64,000 bases of DNA, taken from positions 5,518,001-5,582,000 of the forward strand of contig JABWDB010000006.1 of assembly GCA_019614645.1 (NCBI GenBank). Direction: 5' to 3'. Both the position numbers and the translations under genes were made by a program. The notes below the pieces were generated by a model. It saw only the letters and a list, made by a program, of their open reading frames with translations. It had not been told where the DNA came from and did no database searches. Below are positions 13,252 through 23,439 of the stretch, piece by piece; positions within the stretch are counted from its first letter, which is position 1; every line of letters begins with the position of its first letter. Source of the stretch: Stratiolaelaps scimitus (lineage: Eukaryota > Arthropoda > Arachnida > Mesostigmata > Laelapidae).

Positions 13252-13423
13252 TAAAGGGATTCCCAACTAATTTCACATTCGCTGGCAGTGTGCATGTGTG
13301 ATGCACGGTCTGACCCTCAAAGTTGGTAAGGACAATGTAAGGCTGCAGGCTTTTTCTCAGATCCAAGCCGTTCAGTTGGTTTTCATCTATATTGTTTCTC
13401 CATGCCGTTCGTCGTTTCAATTT
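13252..13423 (-). CDS. Possible internal exon, unknown protein
   Basis: On the minus strand an AG acceptor (13424-13425, after 'agacatacta') precedes an open segment with coding-like composition, including LDLRKSLQPYIVLTNFEGQ and a single Cys in HHTCTLP. A GTAAAA donor follows at 13250-13251. The segment would be 172 nt long. No family is recognised and no partner exon was identified. The reading is inference from splice-like borders and composition. Confidence 0.27.
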
Positions 13424-13429
13424 CTAGTA

Positions 13430-14320
13430 TGTCTTTAATATACTTACAGTATTTTTTATTTTAATCTTCACAACTATTACTATATTGTATAAGATATTAA
13501 TGTAATATATTTATTTATAAAAATATCTGGTGTTGGGTGCCTTATATACATCTGCGTCTGGCATATACAGTATAGCATTGGCAATCATAATGCCTGCATG
13601 AGAATCTAATACATTGTTGACTCTGTGCTCTGATTTAAAATGGTGTGTACTTGACTACTTGTGAGCACCGGCTTGTCACCTCTTGACCTGCTTGTACTTG
13701 CCACATCATGCACAAGACGGAGCCGGTTTTCAAGCATTTTTCACACAATAATCTTCTCTCTCAGTGTATATATATATATATACATCCTATATAGACTTGT
13801 GATCATATAGGCACGTAACTGCCCCTGAAAGATTCAAATATTATTACGAAGAATACTGAGAAAAATGGCAAATAAGTCAGTAATTTTTTGCAATTAGTGA
13901 AGTGGTAGTTACAACTAGTACCATTTCTAATAAAAAAAAAGTAAAAATTTAAAAAATTATATTCAATCCAGTATTTAATAAAGACAAAAAGGGAAACGCT
14001 ATCTGGTTAGAAGAAAAAACACAGATGAAAAGGGTCTTGCCAGCTGATCAATGGTCTAGCAGAATTTTTTTTAAACCTTGGTAACAAAGCAACGCCAACA
14101 GTAAAGTGATTTGGATCATCTCACACAATGAGTGAATGGACCTCTGCAAAAAGATTCAAAGCACTGACGTCCACATTTCGTGACTTCGTATTTACGATTC
14201 GGCGACGCGCTGCCCTCTCGAGCGGGGTCTGCCCCGTCAACTAAATCACAATTGCTCAAACAGCTATTGTATTAGTCTCCACCTCCAATTGTGGCATGGC
14301 GTGTGCATAGATGCTCAACG
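13430..14320. other. AT-rich intergenic sequence
   Basis: Very AT-rich, with a (TA)n run at 13767-13782. It lies directly upstream of the secreted-peptide gene at 14.4 kb and presumably holds its distal regulation; no specific site is recognised. Confidence 0.4.
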
Positions 14321-14322
14321 GG

Positions 14323-14354
14323 TATATAAGGCCTATTTCGGTGGAAATTAGCAG
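14323..14354 (+). promoter_or_regulatory. TATA box and initiator of the 14.4-kb peptide gene
   Basis: TATATAAG begins at 14323. About 30 bases downstream lies 'gcagta', resembling an arthropod initiator, with the A at 14353. The spacing is that expected of an RNA polymerase II core promoter. It predicts a leader of about 75 bases before the ATG at 14429. Confidence 0.6.
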
Positions 14355-14428
14355 TATCACTACAGAGATCATCGGTCGATTCGAACGCTTCGTTTCTGAA
14401 AACGTCAATACGCGCGCTTACGGCGAAA

Positions 14429-14605
14429 ATGAACTTCTGGACTCTCTTCCTGCTCCTCGTTGGACTCCTATGTGGAATAGCGAACGGAAGCGGTATTAAG
14501 GATGTGGCGGATACTGCCGTAAAAACGGCAAAATCAACCGTGAAGACGGTGGCCAACAAAGCGGTATCGGGGGCCGAGAAAATCCCGTCAACGTTTGGAA
14601 AATAG
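14429..14605 (+). CDS. Secreted cationic amphipathic peptide precursor (58 aa)
   Basis: A single-exon ORF of 58 residues. It opens with a textbook signal peptide (MNFWTLFLLLVGLLCGIANG), predicted to be cut after residue 20. The mature 38-residue peptide has seven Lys against two Asp and one Glu, and no Cys. Nonpolar residues fall at mature positions 3, 6, 7, 10, 11, 14, 18, 21, 22, 25, 26, 29 and 32, the i/i+3/i+4 pattern of an amphipathic helix. It ends IPSTFGK: a terminal Gly-Lys is a classical amidation signal, which would leave -STF-amide. A TATA box lies about 106 bases upstream and ATTAAA 13 bases downstream. Linear helical antimicrobial, venom or lipid-binding peptides look like this. 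The family is not recognised and the function is inference. Confidence 0.8.
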   Translation: MNFWTLFLLLVGLLCGIANGSGIKDVADTAVKTAKSTVKTVANKAVSGAEKIPSTFGK

Positions 14606-14617
14606 AAAATTGACTCA

Positions 14618-14623
14618 ATTAAA
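14618..14623 (+). terminator. Possible poly(A) signal ATTAAA
   Basis: The common variant ATTAAA begins 13 bases after the stop codon of the 14.4-kb peptide gene. No canonical AATAAA is seen nearby, so the real cleavage site could lie farther on. Confidence 0.4.
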
Positions 14624-16320
14624 CCTGACCGAGCTTACGGTATGTGCAAGCGCTGTGACTGTTAATTATTCAAACGATGATTGCTATTTCCTCTACTAAT
14701 GTGACCATTTGTCATACGTCTATAAGAATTAACAATCGTAGGGCGTTTAAGTCGTTACAGGCTCCCCCCATCCACGCAATCAAAAGCCGCGCATGTTTAA
14801 CGAAGTGTCGACGTTGACCAGGATACCTCTCGAAAAATGAGTTCTCTCTTTCCTCACATGCGTTTATTTTCCATAATGCATCATTGCTCTTGTGGTCTCG
14901 GTGTCCGTGTAGCTCACGAATGGACCTGCCATCAGACACTTATCGAGCTTTAAAGACGAGGTGAAAAAAAACGGCTCCTTCTTGCATAGCACACAATAAC
15001 TCGTCATGTTTATCAAGGTAGCTAAAAAGTGTATTCCTTCGACCAATTGTTATCAACTTGTTTTTTGTTCAACACTCAGATAAGCTGTATGAAAGCGGAA
15101 TTGGATTTTGTGATGTTGTTCAAATACCGTCCGTGAGGGTGGGAGGCGCGATCCCACGAAGGGAACATTGGTAACTATATCCCCATATTTAGTGGTCCTC
15201 CTTAATACAATATTTCATAATTCGTTCGTAGTCAACCACACCATAATAATGCCCCGTCAAGTCGCAGCGGGCGCAACGTACGCCCAAAAAACATTTCGTA
15301 TCTACCGCCTCCTGGGTCTGCCACTGTGACAGCGAATAATCCGCAAATTGTACACCTGAACTTGAATAAATTTACCCATTTTTTTAAGGCTATGTTTAGC
15401 GCACCAGTGATGTTCACTCCGTTCGTAGTCTCTTCGTATCGTGATGATCTTCACAGAGACTCTCGCTCTCTATGCTGGACAAGTTGCAGCGCGGCTTCCC
15501 TCACTGAAAATTAAACCTGACGCCGATACACACAGTCGTTCCTCTGGTTGTGTGAATCCTAGCACGTGCAGGGCCCTTCGAACTGCTTGAGAGGATCGCT
15601 GATTAGATATTGATCATCGTCACACAGTTTTCGCTGCGGGAGGCACTGGACCCTGGGCGTGCCAACATATCTCCCACCCCACTGTCCCTCATTATAGATA
15701 AATCAATGTCTGAGTTGCTGCTCTCATCATTCTAGTGACTAACGCCGAGAGCTACTTAACGCTAAAGCGGCAGAGCCTCGCGCAAAGCTGCATAGACTTC
15801 TGATATTTAAACTATCGTTCTTCATCATGGTTGTCCATCTTGGCAAAACGGAGGTCAGCCCCAGCCAGGATCGTCGCTCTCTCATTGAGTTGCTAACTAG
15901 CGCGAGTTGGTGTATAAACCCGAGTACACGTGTCGAGCCAGCATCAAGCGAAGTACGGTCCACCTGAACACAAGACAATCATGTCATTTTCGTTATATTA
16001 AATGGTTTGTCGGTGTCAGGCCCCAATGCATGCCATGTTCCCTCCTTGCTTCCAGATTAGATGTAGCATTGTCAATGACAATCTTCACGGCAAAATGTAT
16101 TAAACTCTTTAAACTCTGATTTGTGCAGTTCAACTTCTGCTGTCTATCAGAGCTATGGAAAAAACCAGTCGAAAAAGTTCGGCGACGCGAATTTCTATGC
16201 GAGATGCATGGTGATTTTTCACTTCGGGACCAGTTCTGTTTTTATTGGAGTACTGCAGATTGTCACGTGGTCAAAAATATAGATCGAAGTGCCACTGAAC
16301 TCCTACAACACGTATACAAG
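14624..16320. other. No supportable gene
   Basis: Short frames only. Around 15240-15330 the minus strand reads like a decayed repeat ('PGGGRYEMFFGRTLRPLRLDGALLWCG'-like composition), but I cannot name the family. Confidence 0.35.
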
Positions 16321-16325
16321 CTCAA

Positions 16326-16360
16326 CTTATTCCTAATTATTGTATGTTTGAATAAATGTC
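16326..16360 (+). repeat. Dispersed LINE-like 3' core
   Basis: 'cttattcctaattattgtatgtttgaataaat' matches the cores at about 568, 4282 and 31535 (reverse complement). It is the best preserved plus-strand copy. Confidence 0.5.
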
Positions 16361-16489
16361 AACCGATAGCTCAATATATGGTTTCATATATTTCACTGTA
16401 AATGAAGCAAATATCAACGCATTCGCATTACCCGTCATGGCTATTAGTAGCCGCTATTGAAACTATTACCAAAACAGAAAAAAAAATCA

Positions 16490-16700
16490 ATGAGAATAAT
16501 AATTGTTTTTGGAGAAATTTTCGCTATTTCTCGGCGTTCTGCTAGTTTACTACCATCGAACAAGCGTACTACAAGCTCCTATCGAAGTGGACATTCTAAC
16601 TTCTTGCGGTCTTGTCGAAGTACGGAGTGTCGACATTGCAAAAACCAACGGCATTTTCAGCAAAATCTATGATTACATAAAAACGTGTAGGGTTGGTTGA
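16490..16700 (+). pseudogene. Possible broken secreted-protein exon
   Basis: The frame ending at 16700 contains a hydrophobic, signal-like stretch (FSLFLGVLLVYY) followed by a region with two Cys (ILTSCGLVEV and IKTCRVG). It has no ATG; a TAA sits directly before its first codon at 16503. A nearby ATG at 16490 opens a different frame that reads a hydrophobic MRIIIVFGEI. The pair looks like a signal peptide split by a frameshift, or an exon joined elsewhere. The 'CG-x-V-x-V' spacing faintly recalls the start of ML/NPC2-type domains, but that is weak. Pseudogene, spliced exon and chance are all open. Confidence 0.25.
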
Positions 16701-18070
16701 TTGTTGATCAGCTGAACATTCGGTAAACTGTGTGTATTGTCTTTACAAGCGATTACACCAGAGATTTGCTTGCACAAGCGTCACTACACGTATGTAATAT
16801 GTACAGTGTACACATATTTAGGTAGCGGCCTGCCTGAATTATGTATCTAAGTGTCAGAGTTCGCGTGCTCTGTTGATAACACATAGCGTTCGGCAAGCTC
16901 AGGCGTCTGGTGCGCTGTTTCATAAAGTATATATATTTTTTATATTAGAAGCATGAAATGAGCTGGGCAGACCACTTATCGTCGGGCAAGGATTTGACCA
17001 GGTCGAGCATTGTCCAACTACAAATGGGACACAACATGTATTTATCTTCAGTTTCTCAAATAATGATATTATCCCTTGATTTCCAGACAGAATATAAAAT
17101 ATACATTGGCAAAACATACAATGGACAAAATCGTATGAGCTTGGTTTCGTTTTTTTTTATTCACGGTTGCATGGCACAACTCAACAATGTTTTCATAACA
17201 GTATATTTTTAACAAGGGGTACTACACAAATCCCAAGAGTGATTTAAACTGCCTTTCAGACACTAGCCGCTAACAGCGAGAGCGAATGGTGGCATCCTAA
17301 TGGGCATTGTATCAGTTCGTGTTTACTGTCGCGCAAGGTTTGTATTCACGCACAGCTCCGGGAGATGTCGGAAACCCACTGTCACGTCGGCACGTTGTCT
17401 CAGGAGGGTGACGCCCTTTGAGAGCAGTCTATCCGTGTTAACAGGCGCAGGTAATGAAACCGGCACAATTAGCAAGCATTGACAGACAGGGCCGAGAGTA
17501 AATCAAAGCAACTTTTTCTGTATGCGTGGCATCCAAACCATAAAACAATAATATTTCCCGCTATGTGAGGAAAGCTTACTTCTGAAACTTGCAAAATTAA
17601 TCCACCACCCGAATGCACAGCTACGCCACTACCCGTCAGTCGATGCGAAACTCACAGCGATTTTCAAATGCCGCTTGCTCCCTGTCTTTGTTACGGTCTC
17701 TATTTGTTCAACGGGCGGACAGACTCAATGCGTTCATACGTGTAGAAAATGTACATATATAAGCCATTATGTTAGAGATAAGTGTGTGGCGAAAAATGTC
17801 GTTCTAAGTGTTATAGCTAATAACTAGAAATCGATAGTAGCAATCGCCGAGGGGCGACAACGGTGACAACGTGGACAACAGTTTGAAACTGCAATCGGCC
17901 TGAATCGACCTCAATACAAAAAAAAAGTAACGTCGACGTGGTAACTTCAGAAAGCGCGGTGACAGCAGGAAGTTCCGAGACGTATAGCATACACATGCGA
18001 ATGCGAGTTTCGATCTTAGAAGGTCAAATAATTTGTCATGACCAAACAACACAAAGCGAATATATTCACG
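16701..18070. other. No supportable gene
   Basis: AT-rich; only short frames with no domains or splice context. Confidence 0.35.
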
Positions 18071-18074
18071 CCTT

Positions 18075-18428
18075 CTATGTTATTAAAACACGCCGTTCGC
18101 CTACATATTCATGTATGCTGCAAACGTCTAATTGGGCCCTTGTTACGGCCCTCGGGCAATATTGTTGACAAACATCATTCCTGAGCGCATGCGAGGTCAC
18201 GTCTCGTTGCGTTGTAAAATCGCCTCTCAAAGATGCAGCGCAGGTTGGGCACTCAGTTACTATCGAAGGCAGAGAAGCGAATCCCCCCCGGCGCGGCCGC
18301 CGCCAAAGGGCGTCGACACGAGATATCGACACGACCTTAGCGAGGGGTAGACCAAAAACAAGAGCAACTGTTTCCAAACGCTTCTGTAGAAAATACATAG
18401 AGGAGTATATCGCAGAGCGGGGCATCAC
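18075..18428 (-). CDS. Hypothetical 117-aa ORF
   Basis: An ATG-initiated minus-strand frame (MMPRSAIYSSMYFLQKR...) with balanced codon use, a basic WRRPRRGG patch and five Cys, including CPTCAAS. It is one of the longer ATG frames outside the named genes. No signal peptide, domain or promoter could be assigned. A 72-codon frame runs antisense over part of it. It may be a real single exon, part of a spliced gene, or chance in a GC-richer patch. Confidence 0.27.
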   Translation of the reverse strand: MMPRSAIYSSMYFLQKRLETVALVFGLPLAKVVSISRVDALWRRPRRGGFASLPSIVTECPTCAASLRGDFTTQRDVTSHALRNDVCQQYCPRAVTRAQLDVCSIHEYVGERRVLIT

Positions 18429-18429
18429 A

Positions 18430-20700
18430 ACGAATCCGGTAGCGATACATTTCGTCTTACGGTTGGCGTTTTACAAATACGCTGTGCAAGGGTTTCTTTT
18501 AGTTTCTTTTCGTGCGCATATTGCCGGAAATCCGTCTAGCTCTTGTGACGCAAGAACATGGAGTTTTCTTGAGGCTGCTCTGTGTATGGATGGCGAAGAT
18601 ATGATGACGCCAGTGTGCTAGTGATAATATGGTGACTAGAAAGAAAATGAAGAGTCTAAAATGGGTGACAAAAAAAAATCAAAATATTCAAGCAACTCGA
18701 CGTCCGAACTACAGTGAGAGCGTTTTTGAAGAAAAAAATTCCAATATTTGAGTGTTTGACTTATCAGGTAGGTTACGGTAGACAGGGGGCGTTGCACCTG
18801 TTTTATACCTATGAATAAATGGCGGACGTCGAAGAATTCCTGTTTACAACGTTTCCACACGATCCTAGCAACAGAGGATTGGTGAACCGCTCAATCGCAT
18901 ACTTTCATACGTTCAAAGCATTTTAATAAAGATGCACCGGTCCCCGTCGGTAGTGCATGTGTGCCTGTGGCTAAAGAATTACGAAATACTGAATACCGCA
19001 ACTCCTGTTGAATCGTCTATGCAATAATGTGCGGTAGGTGTTGCCTATGCCGGCAGACATTTCGGCTAGTGTCTGACACACGTCTATTCAATTCAAGGTC
19101 AGGAAAGGGTGTTCCTGAATAACATATGCTTTGGGATCGTCGAGACAAATGATGATATTAACTCGGAAAGTGAGATAACTCGACGAAGATTGTACACTTT
19201 GATCACTTGGTCTAGGATATTTTGTGTTTAAAAAGTCATGAAAAATGCTCGAAAGATTCCATCTTCTCTCACCTCTCTGCCCTTGATTGTACAGCTTCCA
19301 TCCTTTGCTCTTCCCTACCGAATAAAAAAGGAGCAACAATTTAGTCACCGCTGAGTTTCGGCAGCCCAAAGCGAAACGGAGTGACATTGGAATGATAGAA
19401 TAGCCTGTGGCAGTAATGATTGCCTCATCCGTACTGTGTCACCAGTGGTTTGTCATTGGTGATAGGTTACATTTAACAAATTCGACATTAGTTCAACAGA
19501 GCCCCGAGTGCAAACCTTTAGTGGTTTCAGCCTTGTACCGTCAATGGTGACGTAAAGGCTGCAATGTAGAACAATGCAGCAGCATTATTATTAAAGCCTA
19601 TATTACTTATGGAGTGGCATTGGTTGCGTCTGCTATTTACGCCGTCCCCTCATTCCGCACGGGTGTTCGGTTCACTACGGGAATATTTGTTAGGCTGGCC
19701 ATACTGCCACATACGATATATATTCGAACCGAAATCTTCCGAAAGCGTCTCATCCATTGTTGGCGCCTGTAAGTGCTTAGCGAATGACTTCGCCTCATTG
19801 GCATTGCCTTATACTATGCTGACAACTAAGCAAATCCAAGTTGCCATCACAGGCGTTAGGTGATTAACATCCGAACGAATACAAATCCTATCTGCGTCCT
19901 TCGCAGTTCGAGAGGCAGGTAAGCGACGAACATGAGAATCACCTATAAAGCCGGCAATGCTGGTGCCAATGATGATGGTAAATTAAAATAAATAACCACT
20001 CATGCTATATGTATGCTACGCCGCAATTATATGGCCGGAATATCTTCACAGATATGTCACTCTACGGGGCTCGAACCATGCGGACCCCGGTTTTATTTCA
20101 CAGCCAAGGGGAATAATGTAATAGACTGATTTAATTATATTTGATACTAATGTGGGTCTCTTGGTCAAAAAATGGTGTCCAATATAGTGAATATATAGAA
20201 ATATGCCATCGAAACCTTTTAACGTTTGGCAAGTTATTTAAATCAGACACGGAAATAGAGAAAGACTTTGATGTAAGAGAAAAAGGGCTTAATTCTTAAC
20301 ATCGGCTTTACCAACCAATCAGCAAATTTTTGTTCTTAATGACCACGCAATATAGGCTTAGTGCCGTCATTGCAAAACAGCAATCAGATCTTCCCTAGAA
20401 TACACCCAAAGTTATTGCCTTAGTTTGTTTGCACGACGGTTCGTGTTCGCTTTTAAAGGGACGAGTTTGTCTTTTTTTTTAACCCCATAAAACATATCTC
20501 AATTAAAAAGGTGAACCCTTCAAATCAGTAGCCGAAGCTTTCACCGCAACACGGCCACGATTCGGATAGCCCAACGATATACGCCTAATTCGTATTTCAG
20601 AAAGCGATTCTTGAGTAGCGTGTCATTTTCAGCGTCATTGAATTCGGTTGCGCGCCGCCCAGACCCTTCGAAATTTTCTATGGGTGATCGAATGAAGTCA
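18430..20700. other. No supportable gene
   Basis: AT-rich with scattered short frames. An 84-codon plus frame at 19609-19863 starts with ATG but shows no domain or signal peptide and is not claimed. Confidence 0.35.
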
Positions 20701-20753
20701 CCTGGTCACCGATCAGCGCGCTGATTGTGTCACACATCGTCGACAGTTCTTAC

Positions 20754-20921
20754 TTTGCACGGATCCTTGCAATCGCGAACAATGTCCTTCACAACGGCAA
20801 ACGGTAAAATGGGGGAAGAAGGCCACATCGGCGAGGGTTGCCGATTGCGGATCAAAGGCAGTGAGGTAGATAGCTTGTCGCCTTTCAGCGAACAACAGCA
20901 CCTCATTCGAATCAATGCGAT
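20754..20921 (-). CDS. Possible extracellular-module exon (phase 1-1)
   Basis: On the minus strand an AG acceptor (20922-20923, 'ctgatgatcag') and a strong GTAAGA donor (20753 downwards) bound a 168-nt segment whose frame has phase 1 at both ends, as is usual for extracellular modules. The frame reads SNEVLLFAERRQAIYLTAFD and later a CRCEGHC cluster. The opening resembles the start of LDL-receptor-related YWTD propellers ('LLFA-R--I'). However, the segment does not continue into a clear YWTD repeat, and two other frames are also open here. The module call is tentative. Confidence 0.28.
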
Positions 20922-21582
20922 CTGATCATCAGTGTGTGTGGTGTCATCAGCGTCCGTTGGTGAACGGCAAGTGACGCTGCTGCCGCTGCGGCTGACCGCT
21001 GTCAGCCACGAACGGTGGTATTGAAACTGCTGCAATCGTAGTCAGATCAGTGGAAAAAATCTGAGAGCCTCGGCTGGCGAGAGCGTTCGATTTCGTTGAT
21101 TTACACGGATAATTCAAAGTGATACGATTTTACTTCATAGAATCGTGGATTAGACAAAGGCAAGATGCCGAATAGATTTGGCTGATGTCTGGTGATCATC
21201 AAATCTAGGAATCGTATAGGAATCGAATTGGAACGTGCACAACAATTTCTGATATGACCGATTTACACAGTTAGCCGGCTCTGGTCGACAGCGGTGACCA
21301 ATGGTGAAATCTGCGTATTTCCCTACTAACTAATGCATTATGGGAATTTACAGCAAATGAGGTAACACTTCCGATTGAAGGACAGATGTTGCATTTGCAT
21401 CGAAAGTTAGAACCATTAGAAAAACTGGTTTACCTAACTGGGAATGAGTTAATCGAGTTATGGTACATAATCTTCATTAGTTAGTCTTAATTATGAATGG
21501 TTTGGTAAAATCTTCAAAATCTTCTAGTAAATTGTAAAAAGAGCCTATTTGTGCCTTGACATATATATAGTCGCGGCGAATA

Positions 21583-21807
21583 TTGAGGACAGCAAAAGTT
21601 AACGGCGAAAGTTTACCTGCGGCTAATTTATGCGAGTTCTTACGCCGTGACGCTCATCACGTTATGGAGGCCCTCATTAACCGTCTGGACCTGTACAGAA
21701 GAACGGCTGATGAAATGCATGATCCATCTATCGAAGAACCAAGGACATGGCCCAGAAAGACGAAATGCGAAGAAAATATGAAAGAACTATATCACGCACA
21801 CGATTAG
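21583..21807 (+). CDS. Possible exon, unknown protein
   Basis: A hydrophilic 74-codon frame with an internal ATG (MEALINRLDLYRRTADEMHD) and a Lys/Glu-rich end, preceded by 'attgaggacag', a possible acceptor. The composition is coding-like and helical. No family, promoter or partner exon was identified. Confidence 0.22.
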   Translation: MRTAKVNGESLPAANLCEFLRRDAHHVMEALINRLDLYRRTADEMHDPSIEEPRTWPRKTKCEENMKELYHAHD

Positions 21808-22088
21808 TGGTGGCACCATTAACCCACCATAGACTCATCCAGCCTTGAACAGCACAGCTGCAACCTTCAGGTAAGCATGCGCACGCCTCCGTTCAGGCAA
21901 CCAGAGACCTCTATTCAAACCGCCGAGGGAACGACTGATGAGCAAGGCCGCTTACCCCCCCGGGCTAATTGCTTGCTGTCGATTGCAGTCGTATCATTTC
22001 AACGTTACCACTCGGCCGTCTAACGAGGTGTCTCTCGCTCATATCCAAACGGACGTAATCCTACTCCCGAGCATAAGGGCCGGAACAT

Positions 22089-22382
22089 ATGAGCCTGTTG
22101 ATACGCAGGCAGCTGTACCAGCTGCTTGATATATTAGCAACAGAAGACATCTCAGAAGTGGGAAAACAGGACGGGCCTGAGAAGGCTATGCCAGACGCAT
22201 TAAGTCCTGTTCATCTGTACTCAGGGTCAAATCCATCCACGGTAGAAAGTGTCAACGACACAGTGTGGCCTTCCCATGATCGAGTCTCATACATTAACCG
22301 CAGTGATAATAATTATTATTATGATCATTATCATCAAAAGAAACGATTTGGCTTAGTTAGCTCTACAAGAGCGACACTTTGA
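22089..22382 (+). other. Open segment, unknown status
   Basis: A 97-codon frame without a recognised domain. It ends in an Asn/Tyr/His-rich stretch created by an AT-rich 'taataattattattatgat' run, which argues against real coding for at least that half. Confidence 0.15.
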
Positions 22383-23090
22383 ATACGTGCTTTGTAGAAA
22401 AATGGAGATGAATCCAGTTAGCTAAATTTTCCTTTGCAAGCCGCCCAGTTAGTCGGCGACGGCATCATACGGCTAGAATAGCCAGGTGACACAAGGCCGT
22501 CAACTTCCTGTTTGTCAATGCAAACTCTTTTGGCTCTCATCTGCGGCGCCGTTGGCTTCACACATCAACTCGAAATACCAGTTCGTTACGTTAGTCAACA
22601 TCGTTCTGTGTTCACACTACCACCATTGCGTACGGATGCCCTCTGCAATTAGTTAGCTAATGCGATGGTATCGCAGGAAGCCTGACGTGTCTAGCACGCA
22701 CGAGTTCAGCAACACAGTACAAACGCGTGCGTCTGCAGATGGGTGTGGATACACATAATAATTTCTGATGTTTTCGAACCATTGTTGGTACTTAACTAAA
22801 AACGAGTGTAATAGAGGTTGGGGGGTGCTGGCCGAGCCACGATTTCGTTTGTGATTACTTTAAATGTGAGATGACTCAATATACGCCACACCAACATGTG
22901 ATTGATCCTTCAGAGCGAGGTGTCAATTTGAGGCTATCCATAAGGACCTCCCTACTCGGTATGTGTGCGTGTGTCTACCTATTAGGTCAAAAGTTTCAGC
23001 AAGCATAAATTCGACACGTAATATTATCGAGAACTGTTTTAAATCGGCTGAGCCCATTCTATAACTGACTAGCGGGATTACAATTGATTG

Positions 23091-23303
23091 ATGGATAAGG
23101 TTACGCATGGTCTCAACCCATCAAATAAATTTTCCTTTCATCTTTTCAAGAGCATACATGCTACTCACATTGAAGGGACTCAATGTAACACATGCATAGA
23201 TAAAGAACACGAAACGAAGTGTGACTCACAAAACCGTAAATACGCACCAGGGGACTTAACAAAGAATGACTTCAATATCCATCAGCTCATTAGGTTGAAC
23301 TAG
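23091..23303 (+). CDS. Possible small ORF with Cys pair
   Basis: A frame of about 70 residues starting with ATG (MDKVTHGLNPSNKFSFHLF), containing CNTC and a further Cys, hydrophilic and coding-like. There is no signal peptide, TATA box or polyadenylation signal in place. The product is not recognised. Confidence 0.2.
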   Translation: MDKVTHGLNPSNKFSFHLFKSIHATHIEGTQCNTCIDKEHETKCDSQNRKYAPGDLTKNDFNIHQLIRLN

Positions 23304-23406
23304 CGGCCAACAGATGCGCCTCGGATGTGGACATCGCTGAAATAGGTTCCCATATCTGTTTTTTTTTGGTAGCAGATCGCCCTCAGCCCTTCTCCCATAG
23401 GCACCT

Positions 23407-23408
<2 letters not shown>

Positions 23409-23435
<27 letters not shown>
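23409..23435. repeat. (TA)n microsatellite
   Basis: Alternating A/T run of about 27 bases. Confidence 0.95.
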
Positions 23436-23437
<2 letters not shown>

Positions 23438-23439
23438 CT

